Source: Anaerolineae bacterium (GTDB lineage Bacteria; Chloroflexota; Anaerolineae; Aggregatilineales; Phototrophicaceae). From it: a stretch of 59,099 bases of DNA. Every line of letters starts with the position of its first letter. The first letter of the stretch is position 1. This document shows positions 49,901 through 59,087 of the stretch, piece after piece. Under the pieces are notes generated by a model. The model ran no database searches. It was not told the origin of the DNA and worked only from the letters and a program-made list of their open reading frames with translations. The translations under genes were made by a program, and so were the position numbers. The stretch spans positions 1 to 59,099 of the forward strand of contig JABWBO010000013.1 in NCBI GenBank assembly GCA_013360465.1. The letters run 5' to 3'.

Positions 49901-51383
49901 CCACGACGATGCCGATGTCGCCATGCGCCTCGTCGAATCTGCCGCGCGGGCTGTACTGCACGGTAACGCTGTCGCCCGCGCCCTCCTGAAGCGCCGTCAG
50001 GATCGTCGTGCCGACGGTCGCGCGGCTGCCGTCAAAACCCTGCCACTCAATCGACCAGCCGCCCGACTGCATCCCCAAATTGTCCGCGCCGACTCCGGCG
50101 ACGAACACCGTTTGCTCCGCCTGCGCATCGATGGGCAGCGCGCCGTTCTCGTTCTTGAGCAGGACGAGCGACTGGCTGACCGCCTCGCGCGCGACGGCGC
50201 GATGTTCGTCCGAGCCAACGCGCGGCTGAAGGACCTCGACTGCATAGGGGCGGTCGAACAAACCGAGTTCGAACTTCACCCGCAGGATATTGGCGACGGC
50301 TTCGTCGATGCGTTCCAGCGCAATAGCGTCGTTCGTCACCGCCTGGGTCATCGCGTCGATGAAGCGCAGATAATCGGTCGGGACCATCACCATGTCGATA
50401 CCGGCGTTGATCGACTCCACGACCGAGTCATAGTACGTACTCGCCACGTTGTCGATCCCTGCCCAGTCGGAGACGATGAAGCCCGAAAAGCCGAGTTCAT
50501 CGCGCAGCACATCCTGAATCAGGTAGTCCTGACCGTGCATCCGTATCCCGTTCCAGCTGGAAAACGAGATCATGATGCTGCGCGCCCCGTGTTCGATGGC
50601 GCTGATATATGGGGCGAGGTGAACTTCGCGCAGCGTCGCCTCATCCACCGCCGTCTCACCGCGATCCAGCAGTGCGCCGCTCAGCGGCGAGGTTCCGAAA
50701 GCGGTCCCGCCGTCACCGACATAATGTTTCGGGGTCGCCAGCACCGACAGCGGATCGGACAGGTCAGCGCCTTGCAGCCCGACCATCATCGCTGTGCTGA
50801 GCGCCGTCACCAGCGCCGTGTTTTCGCCGTAGCCCTCGTAAGCGCGTCCCCAGCGATAATCCTGGGGGACGGCGAGTACGGGCGCGAAATCCCAGTAAAT
50901 GCCCGTCGCGATCATCTCGGCAGCGGTGATCCGTCCGATGCGCATCACCAGTTCGGCGTTGCGGGTCGCGCCCAGACCGATATTGTGCGGGAACAGCACC
51001 GCTCCTGCCAGATTGTTATGCCCATGCACCGCGTCCACGCCGTAGATCATCGGGATCGCCAGCCGGGTGCTGAGCGCGGCATCCTGATACGCCGCGACCA
51101 TCTCCGCCCAGCCTTCGACGGTGTTATTCCCGGCGGGATAACCGCCGCCGCCGCTCAGCACCGAACCGATGAAATAGCGCGCCACCGCTTCAGGCGCGAT
51201 GCTGTTCTTCTCGACCTGGGTCATCTGCCCGATTTTTTCTTCGAGCGTCATCCGACCGAGCAGATCGGCGACGCGGTCGTCAATCGGCAGATCGGGGTTT
51301 TGATAGGGGAGCAGTCCTTGCGCTCCGAGGCTGGTAAGGGGGAGGAGCAGCAGCAGTACGAGACCCAAAAATCGATAGTTCAT
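46977..51383 (-). CDS. Secreted trimodular GH3-CBM9-GH9 enzyme (beta-glucosidase plus endoglucanase)
   Basis: A 1468-residue exported protein. The ATG at 51383 has AAGGA upstream and gives a signal peptide (MNYRFLGLVLLLLLPLTSLG). Residues about 25-620 are a GH3 domain with nucleophile Asp306 in IVSDWAGID and KHYVGDGGT upstream. An Ala/Pro linker (about 630-665) leads to a CBM9-like domain (about 675-870; ITLDGSLSDWDG). Residues about 890-980 are the Ig-like CelD N-terminal domain (SVNQVGYLPD) and 985-1468 a GH9 catalytic domain with GGWYDAGDYGKYV (Asp1054, Asp1057), HPHHRFW and the acid glutamate in STNEVAINWNAPLVW. The protein could cut cellulose and hydrolyse the cellobiose released. Convergent with the dehydratase; its own promoter and operator lie upstream. 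Confidence 0.9.
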   Translation of the reverse strand: MNYRFLGLVLLLLLPLTSLGAQGLLPYQNPDLPIDDRVADLLGRMTLEEKIGQMTQVEKNSIAPEAVARYFIGSVLSGGGGYPAGNNTVEGWAEMVAAYQDAALSTRLAIPMIYGVDAVHGHNNLAGAVLFPHNIGLGATRNAELVMRIGRITAAEMIATGIYWDFAPVLAVPQDYRWGRAYEGYGENTALVTALSTAMMVGLQGADLSDPLSVLATPKHYVGDGGTAFGTSPLSGALLDRGETAVDEATLREVHLAPYISAIEHGARSIMISFSSWNGIRMHGQDYLIQDVLRDELGFSGFIVSDWAGIDNVASTYYDSVVESINAGIDMVMVPTDYLRFIDAMTQAVTNDAIALERIDEAVANILRVKFELGLFDRPYAVEVLQPRVGSDEHRAVAREAVSQSLVLLKNENGALPIDAQAEQTVFVAGVGADNLGMQSGGWSIEWQGFDGSRATVGTTILTALQEGAGDSVTVQYSPRGRFDEAHGDIGIVVVGEPPYAEFEGDDSDLLLNTRDARLIAAMREQVDTLIVVQLSGRPLVIDASLNLADAWVAAWLPGTEGAGITDVLFGERDFVGRLPYTWLRSSEQLPFDFDSLPTEGCAAPLFPYGYGLSYADASAASPWLELAAECAPAPAVEAAPTAAPVVALPSAESGAFAASDVLAAIPGEVAYIPYPVPITLDGSLSDWDGIPFDVFTKGTSVSLDPAENGSVRFALASDGENLYLYMVMPDATIVTGEHGQDFWNEDSLEFYFNLSGDLARTNYGDGVFQVNINPGNIGNTDPAALVSTGVNASQSGFAAFVFRTADGWGFEAAVPIPDGVAVEQGSVIGFQAHGNGSSGGDRDVKLIWSNADTSDQSYLNPSLFGYGMFYEVGNTDVPESPERAGAVETPPQQAMSVNQVGYLPDMPHFGILANRGTFGAAWTLINVETGEVVFAGSTGRSVEDAASGDTLQIADFSAFNTPGTYRLMIFDQISDPFVIGSDIYATLPVDALRYFYLNRSGIALTADHAGEAYARPAGHLSDSAVTCYRGTDAAGTTWGGCDYTLNAAGGWYDAGDYGKYVVNGGISLWTLLNLYERLPEAFPDGSLNIPESGSGVSDLLDEARWEMEWLLSMQVPAGYPQAGMVHHKLHDLQWAGIPFLPPTEYDNNNDFSGAGGRYVYPPSTAATYNLAATAAQCARIWRGIDDAFAERCLQAAVTAFQAAQDNPLAIAGNTPGAGGGNYDDANVTDELFWAAAELYITTGEDPYAAAMRSTPFLTTFGGLGKNSSMSWDDTAALGALSLVLHRANLPEVSALSEQIVRTADAYLETIRTEGYRVPITTYEWGANSAVLNNALILAYAHDITGDAQYLHGVAESMDYLLGRNALALSFISGYGARAVQHPHHRFWANDSANGFPPPPPGVVVGGPNAAPSDPTTLEEADLDAGPARRYVDLIGSWSTNEVAINWNAPLVWVSVYLNQIVNGGGMT

Positions 51384-51411
51384 GATGGTTATCCTTGATG
51401 AGGCTCTCAGC

Positions 51412-51445
51412 TGCCGGTATCCGGGAGCGCTCCCAGATACCGGCA
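51412..51445. promoter_or_regulatory. 34-bp near-perfect palindrome with CelR-like core
   Basis: TGCCGGTATC, one base, GGGAGCGCTCCC, one base, GATACCGGCA; only the C/A pair around the core breaks symmetry. The core plus one flank matches the Thermobifida CelR operator TGGGAGCGCTCCCA at 13 of 14 positions. It lies 29 bases before the cellulase ATG and just downstream of the predicted -10, the place for a LacI-family repressor. Confidence 0.7.
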
Positions 51446-51451
51446 ATCATA

Positions 51452-51479
51452 ATGATACCGCTTGCGGGGTGGACTTCAA
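51452..51479 (-). promoter_or_regulatory. Predicted promoter of the GH3-CBM9-GH9 gene
   Basis: On the minus strand TTGAAG (51474-51479) and TATCAT (51452-51457) are 16 bases apart. Transcription would start near 51445, at the edge of the palindromic operator. The hexamers are moderate matches; position relative to the operator supports the call. Confidence 0.5.
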
Positions 51480-51499
51480 CCTACGGTGCTAGCCATGAC

Positions 51500-53296
51500 T
51501 CAGACCAAGCCATCTCCAAACCGGAACAGCGGTCCTGCCGGATCGGATTTCAGCCGCGCCAACGGCAGTTGATCGAGGCTGCGCAGCCACGAATACGCCA
51601 GCCGTCCGGTAAACGGATGATCCCCGAACAGCACATCGGTGATTCCCGCGCCCTCCGTGCCCGGCAGCCATGCCGCCACCAGCGCATCGATCTTCGGCAG
51701 CGCCTCGGTCACGATCAGCGGGCGACCGGAGATCAGCACGACGACGAGCCGGTCGCAGCGCGCGCGCAGCCGGTCGATCATCGCCAGATCATCCGCCGCG
51801 AGCGCGGGCGCGGCATTGTCGCCGAAGCCTTCGGCATAGGGATGTTCGGCGATCACCGCTATGCCCACCGGCGCGGTCACGCCCTCGGCGAACTGCGCCG
51901 CCGGATCAACATGGATCAGCGTCTCTGGCGAAACGGTCTGGCGGACAGCCTCCAGCACCGTCGTGCCGCCGGGCAGCACGCCAGTCGCGCGAGATCCTCC
52001 CTGCCATGCGATGGTCCATCCGCCGCACTGAAGCCCAACGTCATCCGCCGCATTGCCGGCGAGCAGGAGCGCCGGGAGGTCCTTCGCCAGCGGCAGCGTT
52101 TGCCCCTCGTTTCTGAGCAGGACCAGCGACCTGCGCACGGCTTCGCGGGCGACGGCGCGGTGTGCCGGCGAACCGACCTCGGCAAGCAGCGCTTCGTCGC
52201 CAAACGGGTCCTCAAACAAGCCGAGCGCGAACTTGGCGCGCAGGATGCGCCGCACGGCATCGTCAATGCGCGCCTGTGCGATATCTCCATTCTGGACGGC
52301 GTGTGTCAGGGTGTCGATGAAGCGCCTGAAATCGTAGGGGACCATCACCATATCCAAGCCGGCGTTGATGCCCTGCACCACGCAGTCATGGTAGCTCGGC
52401 GCGATCTGGTCAATGGCTTTCCAGTCGGAAACCAGAAATCCTTCAAACCCATAATCGCCTTTCAGTACCTCTGTCAGCAGATGTCGGTGGCTGTGCATCT
52501 TGATGCCATTCCAGCTGGAGAACGACACCATAATGTTGAGCGCGCCTGCCTCGACAGCCTCGCGGTAGGGGCGCAGATGCACTTCGCGCAGCGTCGCTTC
52601 ATCGACTCGCGCATCCCCCTGATCGATTTTGTAGAAAGGGGTCGCCGCCTGCCAGTTATCGCTGCTCGCCCATTCGGCAATTGTGGTGCTGCCCCAGGTC
52701 GTCCCCCCGTCAGCGACGAAATGTTTGAAGGAGTGCAGCACACGCGGATCTTTGTCCAGCCCGCGCGCGAAGGCGAGCGCCAGCGGGATCACCTGATTGG
52801 CGTCTTCGCTGAATCCTTCATAGGTGCGCCCCCAGCGAATATCCTGTGGGACGGAGACCGCCGGGGCGAACGTCCAGCGCACATGGGTCGCCAGCAGCTC
52901 ACGGGCGACGACTTCGGCGATCCGTTCGACCAGCTCCGGGTCACCTGCCGCGCCCAAGCCGATATTGTGCGGGAAGATCACCGCCCCTTGAAGGTTGTTA
53001 TGCCCATGCACCGCATCCACGCCGTAGATCACCGGTATCGCCAACCGCGTGTTTTGCCCCGCTTCGAGATAAGCGCGCACCATCGCCGCCCAGGTGTGCG
53101 GGCTGTTCCCTTCCGGGTTGCCGCCGCCGCCGCTCAGTACCGAACCGATGGTATAGCGGGTGACCTCTTCGGGGCTGATGCTGTTTTTCTCCACCTGGGT
53201 CATCTGCCCAATTTTCTCGGCGAGGGTCATTTGAGCAAGGAGTGCATCCACATACGCCTCATAGGCGAACGCAGAGGTGAGCGCGGTCATTTGCAT
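51500..53296 (-). CDS. Beta-glucosidase-like glycoside hydrolase family 3, intracellular
   Basis: A 598-residue enzyme without signal peptide. It is a paralogue of the GH3 module in the neighbouring gene: both carry MTLxEKIGQMTQVEKNSI and IGSVLSGGGG. The nucleophile is Asp291 in LVSDWKAID and KHFVADGGT lies upstream. The C-terminal (alpha/beta) sandwich ends near GDGLV. It should hydrolyse imported cello-oligosaccharides in the cytoplasm, complementing the exported relative. The pair probably arose by duplication followed by fusion of one copy to CBM9-GH9. Confidence 0.9.
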   Translation of the reverse strand: MQMTALTSAFAYEAYVDALLAQMTLAEKIGQMTQVEKNSISPEEVTRYTIGSVLSGGGGNPEGNSPHTWAAMVRAYLEAGQNTRLAIPVIYGVDAVHGHNNLQGAVIFPHNIGLGAAGDPELVERIAEVVARELLATHVRWTFAPAVSVPQDIRWGRTYEGFSEDANQVIPLALAFARGLDKDPRVLHSFKHFVADGGTTWGSTTIAEWASSDNWQAATPFYKIDQGDARVDEATLREVHLRPYREAVEAGALNIMVSFSSWNGIKMHSHRHLLTEVLKGDYGFEGFLVSDWKAIDQIAPSYHDCVVQGINAGLDMVMVPYDFRRFIDTLTHAVQNGDIAQARIDDAVRRILRAKFALGLFEDPFGDEALLAEVGSPAHRAVAREAVRRSLVLLRNEGQTLPLAKDLPALLLAGNAADDVGLQCGGWTIAWQGGSRATGVLPGGTTVLEAVRQTVSPETLIHVDPAAQFAEGVTAPVGIAVIAEHPYAEGFGDNAAPALAADDLAMIDRLRARCDRLVVVLISGRPLIVTEALPKIDALVAAWLPGTEGAGITDVLFGDHPFTGRLAYSWLRSLDQLPLARLKSDPAGPLFRFGDGLV

Positions 53297-53410
53297 ATTA
53301 GGCTGCCTCGTTTCAGGTCAGGAAAAAGTGGCGCAGCAGCGGGATATTATAGGCGCTGTCGAACCTCTGTGGTACGACCAATGACGGGCGCGGGGCGAAG
53401 GGACTTGACT

Positions 53411-53443
53411 CCCCCTTCTCCCACAAAAACGGGGAGAAGGGGG
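53411..53443. repeat. GC-rich hairpin, 12-bp perfect stem
   Basis: CCCCCTTCTCCC, a 9-base A-rich loop, GGGAGAAGGGGG. With the next hairpin it lies between iolA and the GH3 gene and may end the iol transcript. Same C-rich style as 46901-46957 and 59064-59087. Confidence 0.6.
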
Positions 53444-53464
53444 CTGGGGGGTTGAGGGATTTCA

Positions 53465-53489
53465 CCCCTTCGCCCTGCGGGCGAAGGGG
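53465..53489. repeat. GC-rich hairpin, 11-bp perfect stem
   Basis: CCCCTTCGCCC, loop TGC, GGGCGAAGGGG. It lies 35 bases beyond the iolA stop on the minus strand. Likely a transcript end or stability element for the inositol operon; no T tract. Confidence 0.6.
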
Positions 53490-53523
53490 ACGGGGGTTGA
53501 GGAGAGAGAAACTCAGTCGCCCT

Positions 53524-54996
<1,473 letters not shown>

Positions 54997-55010
54997 AGAT
55001 CATTTGTCCT

Positions 55011-56879
55011 TTACAGGTGATAGCGTTCTTTTATCTTGTTCTGCTCATACTGCTGACGCGCTTCCTGCACTGCCGGGTCCTCGCTGACTTCCGCGACGGC
55101 GACATCCCACCAGGACTCGTACCCGCCCACGCGCTGCCGGCGGTCGGTTTCGGTGACGATGCAGACGGGTTTCCCCTGTATCGTCTTGGCGGTCTCCAGC
55201 GCGGCGGAGAGATCTTCGCGGGTGGTGGCGGTGATGACGTGCGCGCCCATGCCCCGGCAGATCGCCGCGTAATCGATGGGCAGCGTGTCGCCGTCGAGCC
55301 GATCTTCTTCGGAGCGGTAGCGGTACTTGGTGCCAAAGCCGTCGCTGCCGACGCTCTTGCTCAGCCCGCCGATGCTGGCGAAGCCGTGATTGTCGATCAG
55401 GACGATGTTGACCTTCACGCCTTCCTGCACCATCGTGACGATCTCGCTGTTCATCATCAGGAACGAGGCATCGCCGACCATGACGTAGACTTCGCGGTCG
55501 GGGTCCGCCATCTTCGCGCCCAGCCCGCCCGCCAGCTCATAGCCCATCGTGCTGAAGCCGTATTCCAGGTGATAGCCGCGCGGGTCGCGGGTGCGCCACA
55601 GCTTGTGCAGGTCGCCCGGCAGGCTGCCCGCCGCGCACAGGACCACATCCTGAGGGCGCGACTGGCTGTTGACCATGCCGATGACCTCGCCCTGGCTCAG
55701 CATCGGCTCGTGTTCCAGGTTATAGATGCGGTGGACTTCCAGGTCCCAGGCGCGATTGAAGTCGGCGGCGCGCTGGCGGTATGCCGCCGCTGTGGAATAG
55801 CCGCTGATCGCCTGCCCCAGTTCTTCGAGGGCGGCTCTGGCATCCCCGGTCAGCGGCAGGGCGGACTGCTTGTAGGAATCGAACTCCGCGACGTTGATAT
55901 TGATGAACTTCACGTCGGGGTTCTGGAAAGCGGTCTTGCTGGCGGAGGTGAAATCGCTGTAGCGCGTGCCGATGCCGATGATCAGGTCGGCTTCCCGCGC
56001 CGTGATATTCGCCCCGCTCGTCCCGGTCGCCCCAACCGCCCCCAGATTGAGCGGATGATTGTAGGGCAGCGCGCCTTTGCCCGCCTGCGTTTCACAGGAC
56101 GGGATGCCTGCGGTTTCGACGAACGCCCGCAGCGCGGCGTATGCCTCGCTGTAATGCACGCCGCCCCCAGCCACGATCAGCGGCGCTTTGGCGGCTTTGA
56201 TCCACTCGGCAGCCTGTTGAATCAGCGCGCGATCCGGGCGGTTGCGCGGGATCGCCCACACCCGCTTCTCAAACATCGCCCGGGGGTAATCGTACGCCAT
56301 CGTCTGCACATCCTGCGGCAGCGCCAGCGTGACCGCGCCGGTATCGGCTGGAGAAGTCAGCACGCGCATGACTTCCGGCATCGCCAGGATGAGTTGTTCC
56401 GGGCGGTTGAGGCGGTCCCAGTAGCGCGACACCGGCTTGAAACAGTCGTTGACGCTGATGTCCTGGGAATGCTCGTTTTCAAGCTGCTGCAAGACGGGCG
56501 ACTGCAGGCGCTCGGCGAAGATGTCGCCGGGCAGCAGCAGCACCGGGATGCGGTTCACCGTCGCCACCGCCGCCGCCGTCACCATGTTGAGCGCGCCGGG
56601 ACCAATGCTCGACGTGCAGGCGAAGGTCTGCATACGGTTTTTGTGCTTGGCATAGGCGATCGCCGCGTGGACCTGCGCCTGCTCGTTGCGACACTGGTAG
56701 TAGCGGAACCGATCCGAATACTGCTGAAGCGCCTGCCCGATCCCGGCGACATTGCCATGCCCGAAGATGCCCCACGCCCCGGCGAAGAAAGGCGTCTCCA
56801 CGCCGTCGCGGGACACAAACTGCTGTGTGAGGTACAGGATGAGCGCCTGCGCCATCGTCAAACGTTGTGTTTGCATCAT
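55011..56879 (-). CDS. iolD: 3D-(3,5/4)-trihydroxycyclohexane-1,2-dione acylhydrolase
   Basis: A 622-residue thiamine-diphosphate enzyme. The TPP/Mg motif is GDASFLMMNSEIVTMVQEG with NHGFAS downstream. The long N-terminal opening (TPFFAGAWGIFGHGNVAGIG) is characteristic of IolD and not of acetolactate synthase. It opens the diketo-inositol ring to 5-deoxy-glucuronate. It follows iolB by 9 bases. Start at 56879 or the next ATG at 56876; either is fine. Confidence 0.95.
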   Translation of the reverse strand: MMQTQRLTMAQALILYLTQQFVSRDGVETPFFAGAWGIFGHGNVAGIGQALQQYSDRFRYYQCRNEQAQVHAAIAYAKHKNRMQTFACTSSIGPGALNMVTAAAVATVNRIPVLLLPGDIFAERLQSPVLQQLENEHSQDISVNDCFKPVSRYWDRLNRPEQLILAMPEVMRVLTSPADTGAVTLALPQDVQTMAYDYPRAMFEKRVWAIPRNRPDRALIQQAAEWIKAAKAPLIVAGGGVHYSEAYAALRAFVETAGIPSCETQAGKGALPYNHPLNLGAVGATGTSGANITAREADLIIGIGTRYSDFTSASKTAFQNPDVKFININVAEFDSYKQSALPLTGDARAALEELGQAISGYSTAAAYRQRAADFNRAWDLEVHRIYNLEHEPMLSQGEVIGMVNSQSRPQDVVLCAAGSLPGDLHKLWRTRDPRGYHLEYGFSTMGYELAGGLGAKMADPDREVYVMVGDASFLMMNSEIVTMVQEGVKVNIVLIDNHGFASIGGLSKSVGSDGFGTKYRYRSEEDRLDGDTLPIDYAAICRGMGAHVITATTREDLSAALETAKTIQGKPVCIVTETDRRQRVGGYESWWDVAVAEVSEDPAVQEARQQYEQNKIKERYHL

Positions 56880-56888
56880 TTGCCCCCT

Positions 56889-57797
56889 TCAGCGCGGCTC
56901 CATGCCGTGATGCACCAGCGGCAGGCGCGGGTCCTGCCATGTCCACGTCTTCTTCACCCAGGCATACGCCGGATCATCGACGGCGGTGAGCGACTGCGCC
57001 GACCCCGCCAGGAAATTCAGGTAGTAGGTGGTATAGCCATGTGCGCTGACCACCGGATGATAGCCCGCCGGGACCAGCACGGTATCATGATTGCGCGCCA
57101 GCATCAACCCGTCAATCGGCGCATCATTGGTGCTGCCGGCGTCGGTATAGACGCGCTGATAGGCATAGCCGTTCGGATGATCGATCTTGTAGAAGTAAAT
57201 CTCCTCCAGGTCGGCTTCGATGATCCTGCCGCCGGCGTCTTCGCGGTGGACATCATGCTTGTGCGGGGGGTAGCTGCTCCAGTTGCCGGACGGCGTGTAG
57301 ACTTCGACCGCGACGATGCGGTGACAGTCGAAGCCCGGCGGAAGGATGCTGTTGATCTGGCGCGTGGCGTTGCCGCCGCCGCGAATTTCAATCGCGCTCT
57401 GCTCCGGCGTGACCAACCGCGTCGGGTGATCCTGGTCGCTCTTCACCCAGCACGAGGCGAATTCCAAGCCGTCGGTCAGCGCCTCGATGGCGAATTCCTT
57501 GTGCCGCGACAGATAGAGTGCATGAGGCATTCCGCTGAAGACGTTCGGGCGGCGTCCGACGCGCTCAAACACGCCGTCGCTGGTGCTGATCCGGCACACG
57601 CCGCCCAGAATCACGATGGCGTTTTCGCACTCCCCCGTCTGCTGCCCGAAGGTCTCGCCTTTGTTGAGCCGCATGGCGGACATATTCAGGTGTTCCCACC
57701 CCGCCTCGGCGGCGTTGATGCGGGCAAATTCACCGCTCCCGCCCGTATCTTTCGATCTGACCAGCATAGTCTCTGCCGTGTAGCGCATGGGCATCAC
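56889..57797 (-). CDS. iolB: 5-deoxy-glucuronate isomerase
   Basis: A 302-residue double-cupin protein. SSYPPHKHDVHRED (split as SSYPPHKHD and VHRED) holds the metal histidines, and the layout with FYKIDHPNGYAYQRVYTD and VSAHGYTTYYLN is typical of IolB. It converts 5-deoxy-glucuronate to 2-deoxy-5-keto-gluconate. It follows the transaldolase-like gene by 2 bases and precedes iolD by 9. Confidence 0.95.
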   Translation of the reverse strand: MMPMRYTAETMLVRSKDTGGSGEFARINAAEAGWEHLNMSAMRLNKGETFGQQTGECENAIVILGGVCRISTSDGVFERVGRRPNVFSGMPHALYLSRHKEFAIEALTDGLEFASCWVKSDQDHPTRLVTPEQSAIEIRGGGNATRQINSILPPGFDCHRIVAVEVYTPSGNWSSYPPHKHDVHREDAGGRIIEADLEEIYFYKIDHPNGYAYQRVYTDAGSTNDAPIDGLMLARNHDTVLVPAGYHPVVSAHGYTTYYLNFLAGSAQSLTAVDDPAYAWVKKTWTWQDPRLPLVHHGMEPR

Positions 57798-57799
57798 TC

Positions 57800-58894
57800 C
57801 TAGGCGACATCGGGGTTGGGCAGCATGAACTTCTCGCGGATGAGCGCGATCAGCTCATGATAGGAACCGATGAACCCGCGCAGCGTGCGCACCGTCGCGC
57901 CATAGCCGTCGAACTCCGCCGCCGGCATGCCATCCAGGTCGTACGCTTTGCGAAAGTCGGGGACGTGCCTATACAGGTCATCGATGATCGCGGGATCGAC
58001 CGGCGTGTGCATACGGTCGAGGACCTGCACATCGGAAGCATTGAAGCGCTTCGCCCAGTCGCACGGGATGCTCTGGACAATATCCCCGCCGATGAATTCC
58101 GACCAGTGGCGGTGATGCCGGTACGCCGCCACCAGCAGTCGGGCGCGATAGCCGCGTTCCCGATAGAGGCTGTACGCCTTCTTCATCACGGCAACGCCCG
58201 CCCAGGGGATTGAATCCGGGTTGACGGTGATCCGGTCGCGGTGCGTGACGGCAGATATCCAGTCATCGACGCGCCCGACCATGATCGTGCAGACCGGCTG
58301 CATGTGCTGCGTCGGCAGCCCTTCGGCGGCGCGGCGCTGGAGTCCGCGTTCGACCGCCTCGGCAACGGCCGCCGCCTGCGGGACCGTGAAGCTGACGGTG
58401 GCGTTAATGCTCACGCCGCGATACGTCGCCTCCTCAATCGCCTGCACGCCCGCCGCCGTGACCGGCACTTTCACGTTCAGATTCGGCGCCAGGGCGTTGA
58501 AATGCAGCGCCTGCTCCACCATCGCCTGTGCGCTGCGGTAGTTCGCCGGGTTGGTCTGGATGGAAAGCAGTCCCTTCTTGCCGCCGGTGCGCTCGAACGT
58601 CGGCAGCAGCAGCGCCGCCGCATGGGCAGCGACCGCTTCCACGACTTTCCAGGTCACTTCGGTTTCGGACGCGGTGGGGTGCTGGTCGATAATCTCCTGA
58701 ATGCGCGCCGACCACAACGGCATTTCCTGCTTCAGCACGGTATGCACGATGGTCGGGTTGCTGGTCGCGCCCACCGCGCCGTGTTCGATGGCATACTTCA
58801 GTTCTTCCACCGAACACGAGTCGTTCCAGTAGTCGGTGATCGTCGTCTGCGACATCTCGTACAGCGGACTCTTATAGGAGGTGTTCACGCTCAT
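57800..58894 (-). CDS. Transaldolase-family protein in the inositol operon
   Basis: A 364-residue TIM-barrel protein. The ATG at 58894 has GAAGGA 8 bases upstream; the one at 58903 overlaps that site. The Schiff-base lysine is Lys142 in NLNVKVPVT, followed by GVSINATVSFTVPQA, both as in transaldolases, with TSNPTIV near residue 45 for the usual SNP loop. It is the first gene of the unit and 2 bases before iolB. The standard iol pathway uses a dedicated aldolase (IolJ) and a kinase (IolC), neither seen here; a transaldolase-like enzyme might cleave the deoxy-ketogluconate (phosphate) or link the route to the pentose phosphate pathway. Confidence 0.82.
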   Translation of the reverse strand: MSVNTSYKSPLYEMSQTTITDYWNDSCSVEELKYAIEHGAVGATSNPTIVHTVLKQEMPLWSARIQEIIDQHPTASETEVTWKVVEAVAAHAAALLLPTFERTGGKKGLLSIQTNPANYRSAQAMVEQALHFNALAPNLNVKVPVTAAGVQAIEEATYRGVSINATVSFTVPQAAAVAEAVERGLQRRAAEGLPTQHMQPVCTIMVGRVDDWISAVTHRDRITVNPDSIPWAGVAVMKKAYSLYRERGYRARLLVAAYRHHRHWSEFIGGDIVQSIPCDWAKRFNASDVQVLDRMHTPVDPAIIDDLYRHVPDFRKAYDLDGMPAAEFDGYGATVRTLRGFIGSYHELIALIREKFMLPNPDVA

Positions 58895-58948
58895 AGGTCC
58901 CATCCTTCAAGATATAAGGCTGTTCCAAGAAAATAATCGAGCTGAGTG

Positions 58949-59005
58949 CTGAGTAAAAGCTGCTCCTGTAGTGCTTGCCCTTACTTGATACTTCTTTTTA
59001 CTCAG
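58949..59005. repeat. 10-bp inverted repeat upstream of the iol operon
   Basis: CTGAGTAAAA (58949-58958) and TTTTACTCAG (58996-59005) are exact reverse complements 37 bases apart. They lie about 55-110 bases upstream of the operon start and could be paired repressor sites. Confidence 0.45.
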
Positions 59006-59044
59006 AGACTGTTTGAAAAGCCGGTTTTCACACAACCTCACCCC

Positions 59045-59087
59045 GGAAACCTGACGGTTTCCTGCCCCTCTCCAATTGGAGAGGGGC
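59045..59087. repeat. Two adjacent GC-rich hairpins at the right edge
   Basis: Hairpin one is GGAAACC, TGAC, GGTTTCC (59045-59062). Directly after it is a perfect 24-bp palindrome, centre CCAATTGG with CTCCCC-type arms (59064-59087). They resemble the boundary hairpins at 53411-53489. The adjacent gene lies outside the window. Confidence 0.6.

Noticed and set aside
48657-51398. A 913-codon open frame on the plus strand opposite the GH3-GH9 gene
   Set aside because: It is the antisense shadow of a well-supported gene in GC-rich DNA; its product is rich in His, Arg, Gln and Asp with no domain.
55017-57803. A 928-codon open frame opposite iolD and iolB
   Set aside because: Antisense shadow; the opposite strand carries complete iolD and iolB with catalytic motifs.
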